A stretch of DNA of 46,356 bases from Paraburkholderia sp. (GCF_024281035.1 NZ_JAMXLH010000056.1:1-46356), one strand, 5' to 3'; positions 15,670 through 24,514 are shown, counted from the stretch's first letter. Numbers and translations: made by a program. Notes: generated from the letters alone by a model not told the origin.

Positions 15670-15811
15670 GGTCTTCTGACTTGGATTCATCCGTGTAGAG
15701 CGCCTTCCCGGCTAACGCCAGTGGCATCTTGCTCTACCCGTCCTCCATACAGCGTTGGGCACGTGGCGGAATCGCACCGCCTTCCCGATTCTCCCTTGCG
15801 GGCACCTGAAG
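15661..15811 (-). promoter_or_regulatory. Cobalamin (B12) riboswitch aptamer
   Basis: The minus strand carries, in order: AGGTGCC, GGGAAGGCGGTG with ATTCCGCC, GTGCCCAACGCTGTATGG, ATGCCACTGG, CCGGGAAGGC, GGATGAATCC, and the B12 box AAGTCAGAAGACCGGCC (15682-15666). These match the conserved core of adenosylcobalamin-type riboswitches in the right order. CTTCAGG and CCTGAAG (15811-15805, 15667-15661) close the P1 helix. It lies in the leader of bluB, 54 bases from the start codon. Confidence 0.93.
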
Positions 15812-15817
15812 AAAAGT

Positions 15818-15840
15818 CGCCGCAACAAAACGTTGCGGCG
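15818..15840 (-). terminator. Terminator between the EamA gene and the bluB leader
   Basis: CGCCGCAAC-GTTTT-GTTGCGGCG is a perfect 9-bp stem followed on the minus strand by ACTTTTCTTC. It lies 44 bases past the EamA stop and just before the riboswitch. If the bluB promoter is further upstream (a TGTAATAGG-like -10 lies near 15855), the hairpin would fall inside the bluB leader instead. Confidence 0.7.
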
Positions 15841-15884
15841 GGCCGAATCCTATTACACCCATGCAATGCGGGCAACCGCGCCAA

Positions 15885-16781
15885 TCAGGCAGGCGCACGC
15901 CGGGCGAAAATACGGCGTGTCAGATCGAATGCAACGAGATTGCCGGCCAGAATCAGCACCAGTCCAACCACGGCCAGCAATGACCAGCGGTAGCCTTCGA
16001 ATACGGTCGAAATCGCGAGCGCGACGATCGGAAACAAAACCGTGCAATAGGCTGCGCGCTCGGGTCCGATCCGTCCAACCAGCGTCAGATACGCGGTAAA
16101 TCCGATCACCGACCCTGCGATGACGAGATAGGCAAGCGCGCCGAGGTAGCGCGCATCCAGTTCGGGCCGGAACGGCAAACCGGCGAACGCACTGCCGGTC
16201 ACCAGCACCGCGGTGCCGATCAGCATGGCCCAACCGTTCGTGACAAACGGATGCAGCCCCATCGATTGCATGCGGCTGGACAAGAGATTGCCCGCCGAAA
16301 AACACTGCGTGCCGAGAAACGCGACGGCGAGCCCGAGCCAGGCGGTGTGATCGCCGATATGGCCCGCCATCTGTTGCATGAACAGGCAAACGATCCCGAT
16401 CAGGCCGAGCACGGCCCCGCCGACCGCAGAAGGCTGCAGCGGCCGCCCCATGAACAGGCGGCCGTTGATGGAATTGAGCAGCGGCGCGGTCGAGAACACC
16501 ACGGCGACGAGACCGCTCGGCACGATGCCCTCGGCGTAATAAAAGCACAGGAAGTTAAGGCAGAAGAGCGCCAGCCCCTGGCCCACCAGATATCGCCATG
16601 CCGCGCGCGGCGGCCAGATCGGGCGGCGCATCGCGCGCAGCAGCGCAAACATCACGAGCGCCGCGAGCCCGAAGCGCCAGGCGATGGAAACCGGCGCCGG
16701 CACGACGCCAAGCTGCCATTTGATGGCGATCCAGGTGGTTCCCCAGATCACGACGGTAAGCGCATAGAGCAAGAGATTCAT
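15885..16781 (-). CDS. EamA-family (drug/metabolite) transporter
   Basis: The 298-residue protein has ten hydrophobic segments in two EamA repeats. It opens MNLLLYALTVVIWGTTWIAI, the usual first helix of the DMT superfamily, and contains WRFGLAALVMFALL and YLVIAGSVIGFTAYLTLV. Such proteins export amino acids or other small metabolites across the inner membrane. I chose ATG at 16781. The frame remains open upstream, but that part overlaps the divergent AraC promoter region. The divergent AraC regulator starts 160 bases away and probably controls it. Confidence 0.92.
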   Translation of the reverse strand: MNLLLYALTVVIWGTTWIAIKWQLGVVPAPVSIAWRFGLAALVMFALLRAMRRPIWPPRAAWRYLVGQGLALFCLNFLCFYYAEGIVPSGLVAVVFSTAPLLNSINGRLFMGRPLQPSAVGGAVLGLIGIVCLFMQQMAGHIGDHTAWLGLAVAFLGTQCFSAGNLLSSRMQSMGLHPFVTNGWAMLIGTAVLVTGSAFAGLPFRPELDARYLGALAYLVIAGSVIGFTAYLTLVGRIGPERAAYCTVLFPIVALAISTVFEGYRWSLLAVVGLVLILAGNLVAFDLTRRIFARRAPA

Positions 16782-16941
16782 TGCCGGAACCCGATCGATG
16801 CTGAAAGTCCTCACTATCGCGCGTAGCCGCGAGCCGCACTTGTCCAGGATTGCGCTTTTTTTGGCGGCGGCCTGCTCCGGTCGGCGCGCGCGTATACTTT
16901 CACGATCCCTCCACCGGTCGCACAGCGGCCTGTTGCGAACC

Positions 16942-17859
16942 ATGAACGCCCAGCCGACTCCCTCCGTGCCCGATCTCGCCGACACCCCATTCGGGCTGCA
17001 TTCGGTGTGCCGCACGCTGAGCGAAGCCGACGCGACGCTCGAGCGGTTTGCGTGGCTCGGCGACCGGCTTGCGGCAGCCGTCTGGGTGCGCGAGACGCGC
17101 GAGGCGGAGACCGTCTACGAGCGGCCCGGCCATCACACGCTGTCGTGCTACATCGACGGCGGCTACCGGACCGAGCGGCAGAAGCTGCCGGGCATCTACG
17201 GCGCGCCGAGCCGCCTCTGCGCGCTGCCGGGCGATCACGAATCGCGCTGGTGGGTGCGGGGCCACATGCATTTCATGCACCTTTATTTCCTGCCCGAGCA
17301 CTTTACGCAACGTGCCGTCAGCGAACTCGATCTGGAGCCGCGCGAACTCACGCTGGCAGACCGCACGTATTTCGAAGACGAGCGGATCGCGGTGCTTTGC
17401 CAGACGCTTGCCCACGAAGACTGGACCGATCCGCAAGGGCTTTTGCGCGGCAACGAAACGGCCCACGAAGTGCTGAGCCTGCTGCTGCGCAGCCAGGGCG
17501 TGCGCCGCCCGGGCGCGACGCTCAAGGGCGGCCTTTCGGTGGCGACGCGGCGGTGCCTGCGCGACTATATCGACGCCCATCTGGGCGAGCCTTTGACGCT
17601 TGGGGCACTCGCCGAAATCGCGTGCCTGTCCGAATACCATCTCGCGCGCATGTTCCGCACGTCGTTCGGGCAACCGCCGCATGCATGGATTGCGGCCCAG
17701 CGTCTTGAACGCGCCCGCGCCCTGTTGCGCACGACCGCGCAACCGCTCGTGCGGATTGCAGCCGAGTGCGGCTATGCGAACGCGAGCCACTTCAGCCATC
17801 GGTTCCGCGATGCATTCGGCGCCGCGCCCAATACTTACCGGCAAGCAGTCCAGAAATAG
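16942..17859 (+). CDS. AraC-family transcriptional regulator
   Basis: The 305-residue protein has an N-terminal cupin-like sensing region (residues 1-190, with HHTLSCYIDGGYRTER and a HMHFMHLYFLPEHF strand) and a C-terminal double helix-turn-helix. The latter reads LRDYIDAHLGEPLTLGALAE, LSEYHLARMFRTSFGQPPHA, and AAECGYANASHFSHRFRDAF, with the AraC signature near residues 255-297. It is divergent from the EamA transporter gene, the common regulator-exporter arrangement. The start ATG at 16942 lacks a strong ribosome binding site. Confidence 0.9.
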   Translation: MNAQPTPSVPDLADTPFGLHSVCRTLSEADATLERFAWLGDRLAAAVWVRETREAETVYERPGHHTLSCYIDGGYRTERQKLPGIYGAPSRLCALPGDHESRWWVRGHMHFMHLYFLPEHFTQRAVSELDLEPRELTLADRTYFEDERIAVLCQTLAHEDWTDPQGLLRGNETAHEVLSLLLRSQGVRRPGATLKGGLSVATRRCLRDYIDAHLGEPLTLGALAEIACLSEYHLARMFRTSFGQPPHAWIAAQRLERARALLRTTAQPLVRIAAECGYANASHFSHRFRDAFGAAPNTYRQAVQK

Positions 17860-17889
17860 CCCGCGGGGGCCGGTAGGGTGACCGCGCGG

Positions 17890-17973
17890 GTGACCACGCA
17901 GTTGACCACGCAGTTGACCACGCAGTTAGCCACGCAGTTGACCACGCAGTTAGCCACGCAGTTAGCCACATAG
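17890..17973. repeat. 12-bp tandem repeat, seven units
   Basis: Seven head-to-tail units of TTGACCACGCAG, three of them varied to TTAGCCACGCAG or close. The last unit ends CACATAG. The array lies 30 bases past the AraC stop and ahead of tRNA-Val. The minus strand could encode a WSTA/WLTA repeat, but no gene context supports it. Confidence 0.9.
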
Positions 17974-18022
17974 GCGCCCGCGACGATCTCGCACCAGGAA
18001 AGAGAACCCGCAACAAAAGCGC

Positions 18023-18051
18023 TTGCAAGCGCGCACGAGTCTCTCTATAAT
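18023..18051 (+). promoter_or_regulatory. Sigma-70 promoter of tRNA-Val
   Basis: TTGCAA (18023-18028) and a perfect TATAAT (18046-18051) are separated by 17 bases. The tRNA begins 13 bases after the -10. Confidence 0.85.
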
Positions 18052-18063
18052 TCGCGCCTCGAC

Positions 18064-18140
18064 AGGCTCGTAGCTCAGCTGGTTAGAGCACCACCTTGAC
18101 ATGGTGGGGGTCGTTGGTTCGAGTCCAATCGAGCCTACCA
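18064..18140 (+). tRNA. tRNA-Val (anticodon GAC)
   Basis: A 77-nt cloverleaf. The acceptor arms AGGCTCG and CGAGCCT pair over seven bases. The D arm is in TAGCTCAGCTGGTTAGAGCA, the anticodon stem CCACC/GGTGG encloses loop TTGACAT, and the T arm contains GGTTCGAGTCC. CCA is encoded. The anticodon GAC reads GUC and GUU valine codons. It has its own promoter and terminator. Confidence 0.96.
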
Positions 18141-18174
18141 ACGAATATTGCAGCACCTGGTTGTAACACCCGGC

Positions 18175-18215
18175 AATGACGCAGTCCCTCGCGGGAGTGC
18201 GTCATTTTCGTTTTT
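18175..18215 (+). terminator. Rho-independent terminator of tRNA-Val
   Basis: AATGACGCA and TGCGTCATT pair over nine bases, with an inner CCC/GGG stem, followed by TTCGTTTTT. It lies 34 bases past the tRNA. Confidence 0.85.
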
Positions 18216-18396
18216 GGCTCTTGGTTTTACGATCGGTTTTACGATCTCGCCCGCGGCCCGCATCTTCGCCACCGTTTTATCGACGAACTGCCTGAACCGC
18301 AGATCGATTGCGCCGCGGCATGGATACGTAGTTATCCAAAGCATATTGCGTGGATGTCACGGCGCTGCGCCGCACGTTCGCTATCGAGGGAAAGCC

Positions 18397-18420
18397 AGGC
18401 AAGGCGATTGCGCCTTGCCT
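18397..18420 (-). terminator. Terminator of the SYLF gene
   Basis: AGGCAAGGCG and CGCCTTGCCT form a perfect 10-bp stem with a 4-nt loop, 14 bases past the SYLF stop. On the minus strand it is followed by GGCTTTCCC, a poor T-tract. It could also act on the plus strand (TATTTCC). Confidence 0.65.
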
Positions 18421-18434
18421 TATTTCCTGCGCAT

Positions 18435-19022
18435 CTAGATCTTCAGCCGCGAGACCTTCGTGCCCGCGAGCGACACATCGCCCATCAGGCCCGCGTTCGT
18501 CACGATGAACACCTGAACCGGCGCCGTCGCGGTGGTCGTATCGACCGCACCGTTCGCGCCCACCTTCACGAGCGCCACCGACGCATCCGCCCCCACCGAC
18601 CAGCCCTCCGACGCGCGGAAGCGGTTGAGCGAATCCTGGGTCATGAAGCAGAAGATGACCGCCTTCGACTGCGCGCCCGCCTGCAGGCCAAACGATCCGG
18701 ACACGGTGCTGTAGTAGCCCACCGTTGCACCGCCCACGCGCAGCGCGCCTTCACCATACTGCCCGCCGACGATGAAGCCGGCCTGCAGCACGGACGGGAA
18801 CACGAGCACGCCACGTGCCTTCGCTACGAGTTCGTGCGAGCCCGGCACGGTCGTAAAGAGCTTGTTCAAGGCGCCGTCGATACCTGCGTCAATCGACTGG
18901 CGCCGCGAGGCGTTATCCGCCGCGCTCGGATTCGTGCCCGGCGTGGTGGTACACCCCTCGAGCGCAAATGCGCCCGAGGCGAGCGCGGCGGCGGCCGTGA
19001 GGATGAAGTTTCGTCGTTGCAT
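18435..19022 (-). CDS. SYLF/Ysc84-domain lipoprotein
   Basis: The 195-residue protein starts at ATG 19022, with GGAGAT seven bases upstream. Its signal peptide ends in a lipobox at LEGC (Cys24). The mature part is a SYLF (Ysc84) domain: a helical start (SIDAGIDGALNKLFTTVPGS), then ARGVLVFPSVLQAGFIVGGQ, YGEGALRV, and repeated short beta strands to the end. SYLF proteins bind lipids; bacterial members are common envelope lipoproteins of unknown role. It is a single gene with its own terminator, convergent with the tRNA unit. Confidence 0.9.
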   Translation of the reverse strand: MQRRNFILTAAAALASGAFALEGCTTTPGTNPSAADNASRRQSIDAGIDGALNKLFTTVPGSHELVAKARGVLVFPSVLQAGFIVGGQYGEGALRVGGATVGYYSTVSGSFGLQAGAQSKAVIFCFMTQDSLNRFRASEGWSVGADASVALVKVGANGAVDTTTATAPVQVFIVTNAGLMGDVSLAGTKVSRLKI

Positions 19023-19365
19023 CGTTATCTCCACACGAATGGGAATGTGGGAACGTGAGCGCAAGCCGCGTTCCCACCCCAGTTTGCACGAAAACGATGA
19101 GAGGCGTCCGCACAGTGGTCGCCCCGCAATTACCCCGCGTTATGGCCTGGTTGCCGTGCGGTTGCCGCTTCGATGCATGCCGGTTGCGCACTTCTCCCCG
19201 GCTCTCGTGCCATTGCGGTCGCGCGCCCTTTTCGCCATGCGCCCTGGAATATGCACTGGAATCCAGGTAACTTTTAAACGGCGAATAACGAACGCCGATC
19301 CGAAGCGTTCCGGCAAACCGGACGGCATGGCCCGATCAATGCGCATCAATGCATACCAATACGTA
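19023..19365. other. Intergenic region, no gene seen
   Basis: About 340 bases between the SYLF gene and the end of the TAXI gene. I see no coding region or clear hairpin. The promoter of the SYLF gene should lie at its left end. Confidence 0.35.
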
Positions 19366-20709
19366 TCAGTGTGTGACCGGCTCGTTCGCAACCAGATGCG
19401 ACCGCACGAAGCCGATATGCTCCCGCAGCACATAAAACGCATCGGCGTAAGCAAGCGGCATGCGCAGCGTGTTGAGCGACCGCTCGATTTCGTTGAGTTC
19501 GCCGATCAGCTGGCGCCGCTCTTCTTCGCTCGTATGCTTGAGCGCATCGCGCTCGATCGCGATGAGCGCACCGTAGTAGCGATAGATGCGCGAGCGCACG
19601 CGCCAGCTATACAGTGCGGGAATGGCGCGCAGGGCCGGAAATACGAGTACGGCAAGCGGCAGCAGCAGGACGATGAGCCGGTCCGCCACGCTCGCGAGCC
19701 AGAACGGCAGCGTGCGATAAAGAAAGCTCTTGCCCGAGCGGTAATAGCGCGTCGCGTCTTCGCTGATGCGGAAATCGTGCACCGACGTGTTGGGAAACTC
19801 GCCCGCGCGCTGCAACAGGCCAGGCGCACTGTTCACCTCGCTTGCAGCTTCGATCAGCAGATCGGAGATCGCCGGATGTAGCGTGCTGCGCGCGACGATC
19901 TGCACAGTCGGACCGATCAGGTGCACGGTATCGGGCGGGACGCGGTGGCGCAGATCGAGCACGCCTGGCGGCAAATCGATGTTTTCGAGGTACGGAAAGA
20001 GCCGCGTGTAAGCGCTCGTTTCGTCGAGGCTTATCACGGAGATGCCTGGAATCGTCAGCACCCGCAGCATCAGTTCGCGCGTCGTGGAGTCGCCGCTCAG
20101 CATGGCGGCATCGACGTTGCCGGAGACGAGTTGCGTGGCGGCCTGCAAGCCGTCGAGCGGCAGCAGCGTGGTATCGCCGCCGGGAACGATGCCGTTCGCG
20201 TCGAGCAGCTTCAGCGAGAGCATCCGCGTGCCGCTGCCTTCGCGGCCGATGGCGATGCGTTTGCCTTCGAGCTGCGAAAGCTGCGTGAGACCCGAGCCGC
20301 GATAAAACACCACCATCGGAAGATACGCGACGCTGCCGAGCGACATCAGCGAACTCACATCCCGGTCGCCAGTCACGCCGCCCTGCACGAGCGCGACATC
20401 GACGTGCGACTTCGGGTCGAGCAGCCGGTCCAGGTTCTGCACCGAGCCATCCGATTCGAGCACGTTGAGCGTCACGCCGTTGCGCGCGAGGATCGTGCGA
20501 TAGGACTCGGCCAACAGCATGAACGAGCTATCCCTGGGACCGGCGCTGATCGTGATGCTGCGCGGCGGCGCGGGATCGACGAGCCACACCATGAGCGCGA
20601 CGATAACACCGCAAATGATCGCAACCGGCAGCGCGGATAGCGCGAGATCGCGCCAGTCGGGCTGAGCGTGTTCGCGCAGAAAATGTAGCGGCGGTCGATA
20701 TCGTTTCAT
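19366..20709 (-). CDS. TAXI-family solute-binding protein, membrane-tethered at both ends
   Basis: The 447-residue protein has an uncleaved N-terminal membrane helix (residues 25-44), a TAXI/TRAP-type periplasmic binding domain (PRSITISAGPRDSSFMLLAE, LEGKRIAIGREGSGTRMLSL, SGNVDAAMLSGDSTT), a second helix near 340-365 (LIVLLLPLAVLVFPALRAIP), and a helical cytoplasmic tail. Ordinary TAXI proteins are soluble receptors for TRAP transporters. This one has an extra membrane anchor and tail, and no TRAP permease gene is near. It may serve as a sensor or work with a distant permease. ATG at 20709. Confidence 0.85.
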   Translation of the reverse strand: MKRYRPPLHFLREHAQPDWRDLALSALPVAIICGVIVALMVWLVDPAPPRSITISAGPRDSSFMLLAESYRTILARNGVTLNVLESDGSVQNLDRLLDPKSHVDVALVQGGVTGDRDVSSLMSLGSVAYLPMVVFYRGSGLTQLSQLEGKRIAIGREGSGTRMLSLKLLDANGIVPGGDTTLLPLDGLQAATQLVSGNVDAAMLSGDSTTRELMLRVLTIPGISVISLDETSAYTRLFPYLENIDLPPGVLDLRHRVPPDTVHLIGPTVQIVARSTLHPAISDLLIEAASEVNSAPGLLQRAGEFPNTSVHDFRISEDATRYYRSGKSFLYRTLPFWLASVADRLIVLLLPLAVLVFPALRAIPALYSWRVRSRIYRYYGALIAIERDALKHTSEEERRQLIGELNEIERSLNTLRMPLAYADAFYVLREHIGFVRSHLVANEPVTH

Positions 20710-20829
20710 GAGAACCCGGCGGCAACGCGTCAGACTCCTGGAAACCTCATGATGCCATTTTCGCGCCAGATCGGATGGTTATCGGCGCGAAGCGTGCGTT
20801 TTACCGATGGGGGCCGCGCGCGCGGCGAT

Positions 20830-21261
20830 TCAGGTGCTGGCCTTCGTCAGCGCAAAGAGTTCGGCGCGCAATGCCTTCGCACGGTCGCGCTTCAAATGCT
20901 GCTCGAACTCGGCCTGCGCATCCTGCCACAGCACGCGCGCGCGCTCGTAGCGCCGCCGGCCGCCAGTCGAAAGGCGATAGACAAGCATGCGCGTATCCTG
21001 CTGCGACGCCGACGCGACCACGAGCGCATCGCGCTGCAACGGCTTGAGCGCGCGCACGAGCGTCGTGCGGTCCATGACGAGGTCGTCGGACAGTTCGGCA
21101 GCGGTCGTGTCGGGATGCCTCGCGAGGCGCGAAAGGATCGTGAACTGCGCAGCCGTCACGCCCGCCTGCGAGAGATGACGCTCGTAGAGTTGCGTGACGA
21201 AACGCGCAGCCTGGCGCAGCGCAAAACAGTTGCATTCGTCGCGAGTTACCTGCTTCGTCAT
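20830..21261 (-). CDS. MarR-family transcriptional regulator
   Basis: The 143-residue protein has the MarR winged-helix pattern: FTILSRLARHPDTTAAELSD, LVMDRTTLVRALKPLQRDAL (recognition helix), then VVASASQQDTRMLVYRLSTG (wing). An N-terminal CNCF pair (ECNCFALRQA) resembles the thiol-sensing MarR/DUF24-like variants and may respond to oxidants. I chose ATG at 21261, with GAGGTGAAGG upstream. It lies just downstream of the efflux operon in the same direction, with a 114-base gap, and probably represses that operon. Confidence 0.9.
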   Translation of the reverse strand: MTKQVTRDECNCFALRQAARFVTQLYERHLSQAGVTAAQFTILSRLARHPDTTAAELSDDLVMDRTTLVRALKPLQRDALVVASASQQDTRMLVYRLSTGGRRRYERARVLWQDAQAEFEQHLKRDRAKALRAELFALTKAST

Positions 21262-21375
21262 GACCTTCACCTCTTCAGTCCCGCGCCACACGGCGCACGG
21301 CCATCATACTTTCCCCGGCACGAGCGCGGTACCCGGGCGCCGCCGCTGCAAAACGTCACTGCACAACGGGTGGCG

Positions 21376-22869
21376 TTATTTCACGCGCACGTCGAGCGTG
21401 GTTTCGGCGCGAGGCATATCGGCGGCCTGCGCGATCGCCTCGCCGCTCTGGCTCCAGCCGCCGCCGAGCGACCGGTAAAGCGCAACCGCCGCGAGCGCGC
21501 GTTCGCGTTGCGCCTCGTTGAGCAAGTCGGCATCGGCAAGATAGCTCTGCTGCGCCGTGAGCACGTCGAGGAAGTCCGCCGCGCCGCCCTTGTAAAGCTG
21601 ATTCGCGAGCTTGAGCGCCTGCGACGAGGCCGCCACGGCATCGTTCAACTGCTGTGCCTGTTCCGCCGTGCTCACGAGGTCCGTGCGGCTGTCCTCCACT
21701 TCGCGCAGCGCCTGCAGCATCGTCTGCCGAAGATTCAGTTGCGACTCGCGCATGCGGCTCTCGCTCTGGTCGATTTCCGCCGTGATGCGGCCCGCGTTGA
21801 AGATCGGGCTCGTCGCGCCGATTGCCGCGCTGAAGAGATTGTCGGTCAGCGCCGGCAGGCCGAGATACGACGCGGCCAGCACGCCGTCCGTGAGATTCAG
21901 CGAAAACTTCGGATAGCGCTCTGCGCGCGCAACGCCCACTTCGGCCGCACGCTGCTCCACGCTCGCATAGGCCGCCTGCACGTCCGGACGACGCAACAGC
22001 GCCTCCGAAGGCAGCAGTTGCGGCGCACCCACAGGCGCAGCCGGAATCGGCGCGGACGCCGCCAGTGCAAGCTGCGCGACGGCTTCCGGCGTGCGGCCCG
22101 TATAGATGGCGATCAGGTTCAATTGATGTTCGACGCTCGCCCGCGCGCGTGGAATGCGCGCCTGCAGTTCGCTCAACTGCGACTGTGCACGCGTTACGTC
22201 GAGCTGCGTCGACAGGCCGTATTTCAGCCGGTCCTGCGTGAGCGTCAGCGCGCGCTGCCGGATCGAAACGTTGTCCTGGAGAATACTCAGTTCGGCCTGC
22301 GCCCAGCGCAAATCGACGTAAGCCGATGCCGTATCGGCCGCCAGCGCGAGCCGCAGCGCGTCGAGCGCGTGCTTCTGACCAACGAGATTCGCCTGCGCGG
22401 CAAGCAGATCGAGCCGCTCGCCGCCGAACACATCCGGCGACCAGCCCAGCGTGAAGCCCGCGCCCGCCTGCTTCACGTAGCCGAGCGGCGGCGGCGTGTT
22501 CTGCCGCGCATACGCGCCGTGCGCCGTGAAATCGAGTTGCGGCAGCAGCGCCGCGTGCTTTTGCGTCGTGATCGACTGCGCCTGCTTCACGCGTTCCGCC
22601 GCGGCCTGAAGATCGAGATTGCCTTGCAGCACGGTAGAGAGCAGCGCATTCAACGTCGCGTCGCCGAATTGCGCCCACCAGGTTTGCGCATCGACGGCGT
22701 CCTGCGGCGCGTCGATGCGCCAGGCAGCGGGCGCGGTTTCGTGAACCGTTGCCGGTAAATCGGTGTGCTGCGCGGGCTGCACGGCGCACGCCGCGAGCAC
22801 GGCGGCCACGACCGACGCAACGAGCGTGCGCGCAACGCGCAGCGGCCTGAAATTCGAAGACGCTTGCAT
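21376..22869 (-). CDS. NodT-family outer-membrane efflux lipoprotein
   Basis: The 497-residue TolC-like outer-membrane factor has a lipoprotein leader (VLAAC, Cys28) and two related halves of the OEP domain: WWAQFGDATLNALLSTVLQG with NLDLQAAAERVKQA, and a second repeat ending VALYRSLGGGW. Motifs such as LRRPDVQAAYASVEQRAAEV and YPKFSLNLTDG are typical of NodT proteins. It forms the outer-membrane duct of a tripartite efflux pump. It starts 16 bases after the EmrB-like gene, so one operon is near certain. Confidence 0.95.
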   Translation of the reverse strand: MQASSNFRPLRVARTLVASVVAAVLAACAVQPAQHTDLPATVHETAPAAWRIDAPQDAVDAQTWWAQFGDATLNALLSTVLQGNLDLQAAAERVKQAQSITTQKHAALLPQLDFTAHGAYARQNTPPPLGYVKQAGAGFTLGWSPDVFGGERLDLLAAQANLVGQKHALDALRLALAADTASAYVDLRWAQAELSILQDNVSIRQRALTLTQDRLKYGLSTQLDVTRAQSQLSELQARIPRARASVEHQLNLIAIYTGRTPEAVAQLALAASAPIPAAPVGAPQLLPSEALLRRPDVQAAYASVEQRAAEVGVARAERYPKFSLNLTDGVLAASYLGLPALTDNLFSAAIGATSPIFNAGRITAEIDQSESRMRESQLNLRQTMLQALREVEDSRTDLVSTAEQAQQLNDAVAASSQALKLANQLYKGGAADFLDVLTAQQSYLADADLLNEAQRERALAAVALYRSLGGGWSQSGEAIAQAADMPRAETTLDVRVK

Positions 22870-22885
22870 GATGGACCTCGGTGGC

Positions 22886-24514
22886 TCAGTGAGCATCGGT
22901 GGGCGGGCCGCCTAGCGTGATCGGCCGCGAAAACAGCACGCTCGCCAGTGCCACGACGAAGCACAGCGACAGCGCGAAGAAGGTGTCCGAGAACGTGAGC
23001 ACAAGCGCTTCGCGCATCACGAGCGCGTGCAATCGCAGGAGTCCGGCCGTGCCCGCGTCGAGCACATTGCCCGCAACGGACGTCCAGTACGACGCCTGCC
23101 CCGCGAGCAGCGCTTCCACCTGCGGCTGGCCGTGCGTCACGCTCTCGTTCAGGCGCAGATAGTGGAAATTGAGGCGGTCATTGAGCATCGTTGCGCTCAC
23201 AGCGATGCCGATCGCGCCGCCGAGGTTGCGCATCAGGTTGAACAGCCCGCTTGCCGACTTGAGCCGCGCGGGCGGCAGCGAGCCGAGCGCCATCGTCACG
23301 ATGGGCGGAATCGCAAATTGCTGGCCGATGCCGCGCAACGCCTGCGGCAGCAGCAACTGCTCCCAACCCCAGTCGTGCGTGAGCGGTACATAGAGATAGC
23401 AGCCGAGCCCGAACAGCAGCAAACCGAACACCATGAGCGTGCGCATGCTGAAAAAGCGCGTGGCGACCGCGTACACGCCGAGTGCGAGCAACTGGAAAAT
23501 ACCGACCGACAGCAAGGCGAAGCCGATCTGCAGCGAACTGAAACCCCGCACCTCGGCGAGAAAGAGCGGCGTGAGAAACACGGCCACGAAGATGCCGATG
23601 CCGGTCACGAACGACAGCAGACTGCCGATGCCGAAGTTGCGCACGGCGAGCGCGCGCAAGTCGACGATGGGGTCTTTGGCCGTGAGCCCATGCACGATGA
23701 ACAGGAACCCGCAGATCGCCGCGATCCATGCGCACGCAATGATCGTGTCGTCGCCGAACCAGTTCTTGCGCGGACCTTCTTCGAGCATGTATTCGAGGCA
23801 GCCGAGAAAGCCGCACAACAGCAGAATGCCGACGTAATCGCCGCGCTTGAGCAGCGAGAGATCGGGTTCGTCGACGTGCACGTAGCGCGGCACCAGCATC
23901 GCCACGGCGATGCCGGGCACGAGGTTCAGATAAAAGAGCCAGTGCCACGACCACTGGTCGGTGATCCAGCCGCCGATCACGGGGCCGATGGTCGGCGCAA
24001 GCGAGGCGAGCGCGCTGATCGTCGTGGACGCAACGAGTCGCTGCTTGCCCGGGAACAGCATGAATGCGGTCGTAAACACAGTCGGGATCATCGCCGCGCC
24101 CAGCGCGCCTTGCAGGCCGCGAAAGAGAATCATCGAGTCGATATCCCATGCGAGCCCGCACAGCATGCTCGTGATGGTGAAACCCACCGCCGAGCCGACA
24201 AACAGCCAGCGCGTGGAAAACACCCGCGATAGCCAGCCCGACATCGGAATCACCATAATTTCGGCGATCAGATACGCGGTCTGCACCCACGATAGTTCAT
24301 CCTGACTCGCGGAAAGGCCGCCGCCGATGTCGCGCAGCGAAGACGCGACGATCTGGATATCGAGTGTCGCCATGAAGAAGCCGATGCACATCAGCGCGAA
24401 CGCGAATGCGCGTTGCCCGAGCGGCTGAAGATGCGGCGCGAGCGGTGCCGTATGTGACTGCGCCGCGTGCGAGGGCGCTGTCTGCGTCGTGGTCATGTCT
24501 GTGGCCCGTGTCAT
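22886..24514 (-). CDS. EmrB/QacA-type MFS efflux permease (DHA2)
   Basis: The 542-residue protein has 14 hydrophobic segments of the DHA2 drug:H+ antiporter family. MCIGFFMATLDIQIVASSLR carries the motif-D-like LD and the family start. LSWVQTAYLIAEIMVIPMSG and WLSRVFSTRWLF (motif A region) follow, then GPVIGGWITDQWSWHWLFYL (motif C). It pumps hydrophobic toxic compounds out with proton entry. Its ATG overlaps the membrane-fusion gene stop by four bases (ATGA), so translation is coupled. ATG codon 7 is an alternative start. Confidence 0.95.
   Translation of the reverse strand: MTRATDMTTTQTAPSHAAQSHTAPLAPHLQPLGQRAFAFALMCIGFFMATLDIQIVASSLRDIGGGLSASQDELSWVQTAYLIAEIMVIPMSGWLSRVFSTRWLFVGSAVGFTITSMLCGLAWDIDSMILFRGLQGALGAAMIPTVFTTAFMLFPGKQRLVASTTISALASLAPTIGPVIGGWITDQWSWHWLFYLNLVPGIAVAMLVPRYVHVDEPDLSLLKRGDYVGILLLCGFLGCLEYMLEEGPRKNWFGDDTIIACAWIAAICGFLFIVHGLTAKDPIVDLRALAVRNFGIGSLLSFVTGIGIFVAVFLTPLFLAEVRGFSSLQIGFALLSVGIFQLLALGVYAVATRFFSMRTLMVFGLLLFGLGCYLYVPLTHDWGWEQLLLPQALRGIGQQFAIPPIVTMALGSLPPARLKSASGLFNLMRNLGGAIGIAVSATMLNDRLNFHYLRLNESVTHGQPQVEALLAGQASYWTSVAGNVLDAGTAGLLRLHALVMREALVLTFSDTFFALSLCFVVALASVLFSRPITLGGPPTDAH

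Noticed and set aside
17890..17973. Possible CRISPR array
   Set aside because: Units are 12 bp, directly adjacent and without spacers, and no cas gene is present. It is a plain tandem repeat.
17792..18028. Minus-strand frame encoding WSTA/WLTA repeats
   Set aside because: The repeat comes from the 12-bp DNA array, with no start signal, no flanking domain, and overlap with the AraC gene end.
18135..18344. Frame next to tRNA-Val reading FRQFVDKTVAKMRAAGE
   Set aside because: It could be a fragment of a regulator or of an inserted element, but it crosses the tRNA terminator and I cannot match it to a family. No attachment-site duplicate of the tRNA end was found.
18064..18440. tRNA-Val as an integration site for a genomic island
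   Set aside because: No integrase, no repeated tRNA 3' end and no change of gene style follow it.
20749..24232. Two long plus-strand frames over the efflux genes
   Set aside because: Both are complements of the MarR, NodT and EmrB genes, whose own reading is unmistakable.
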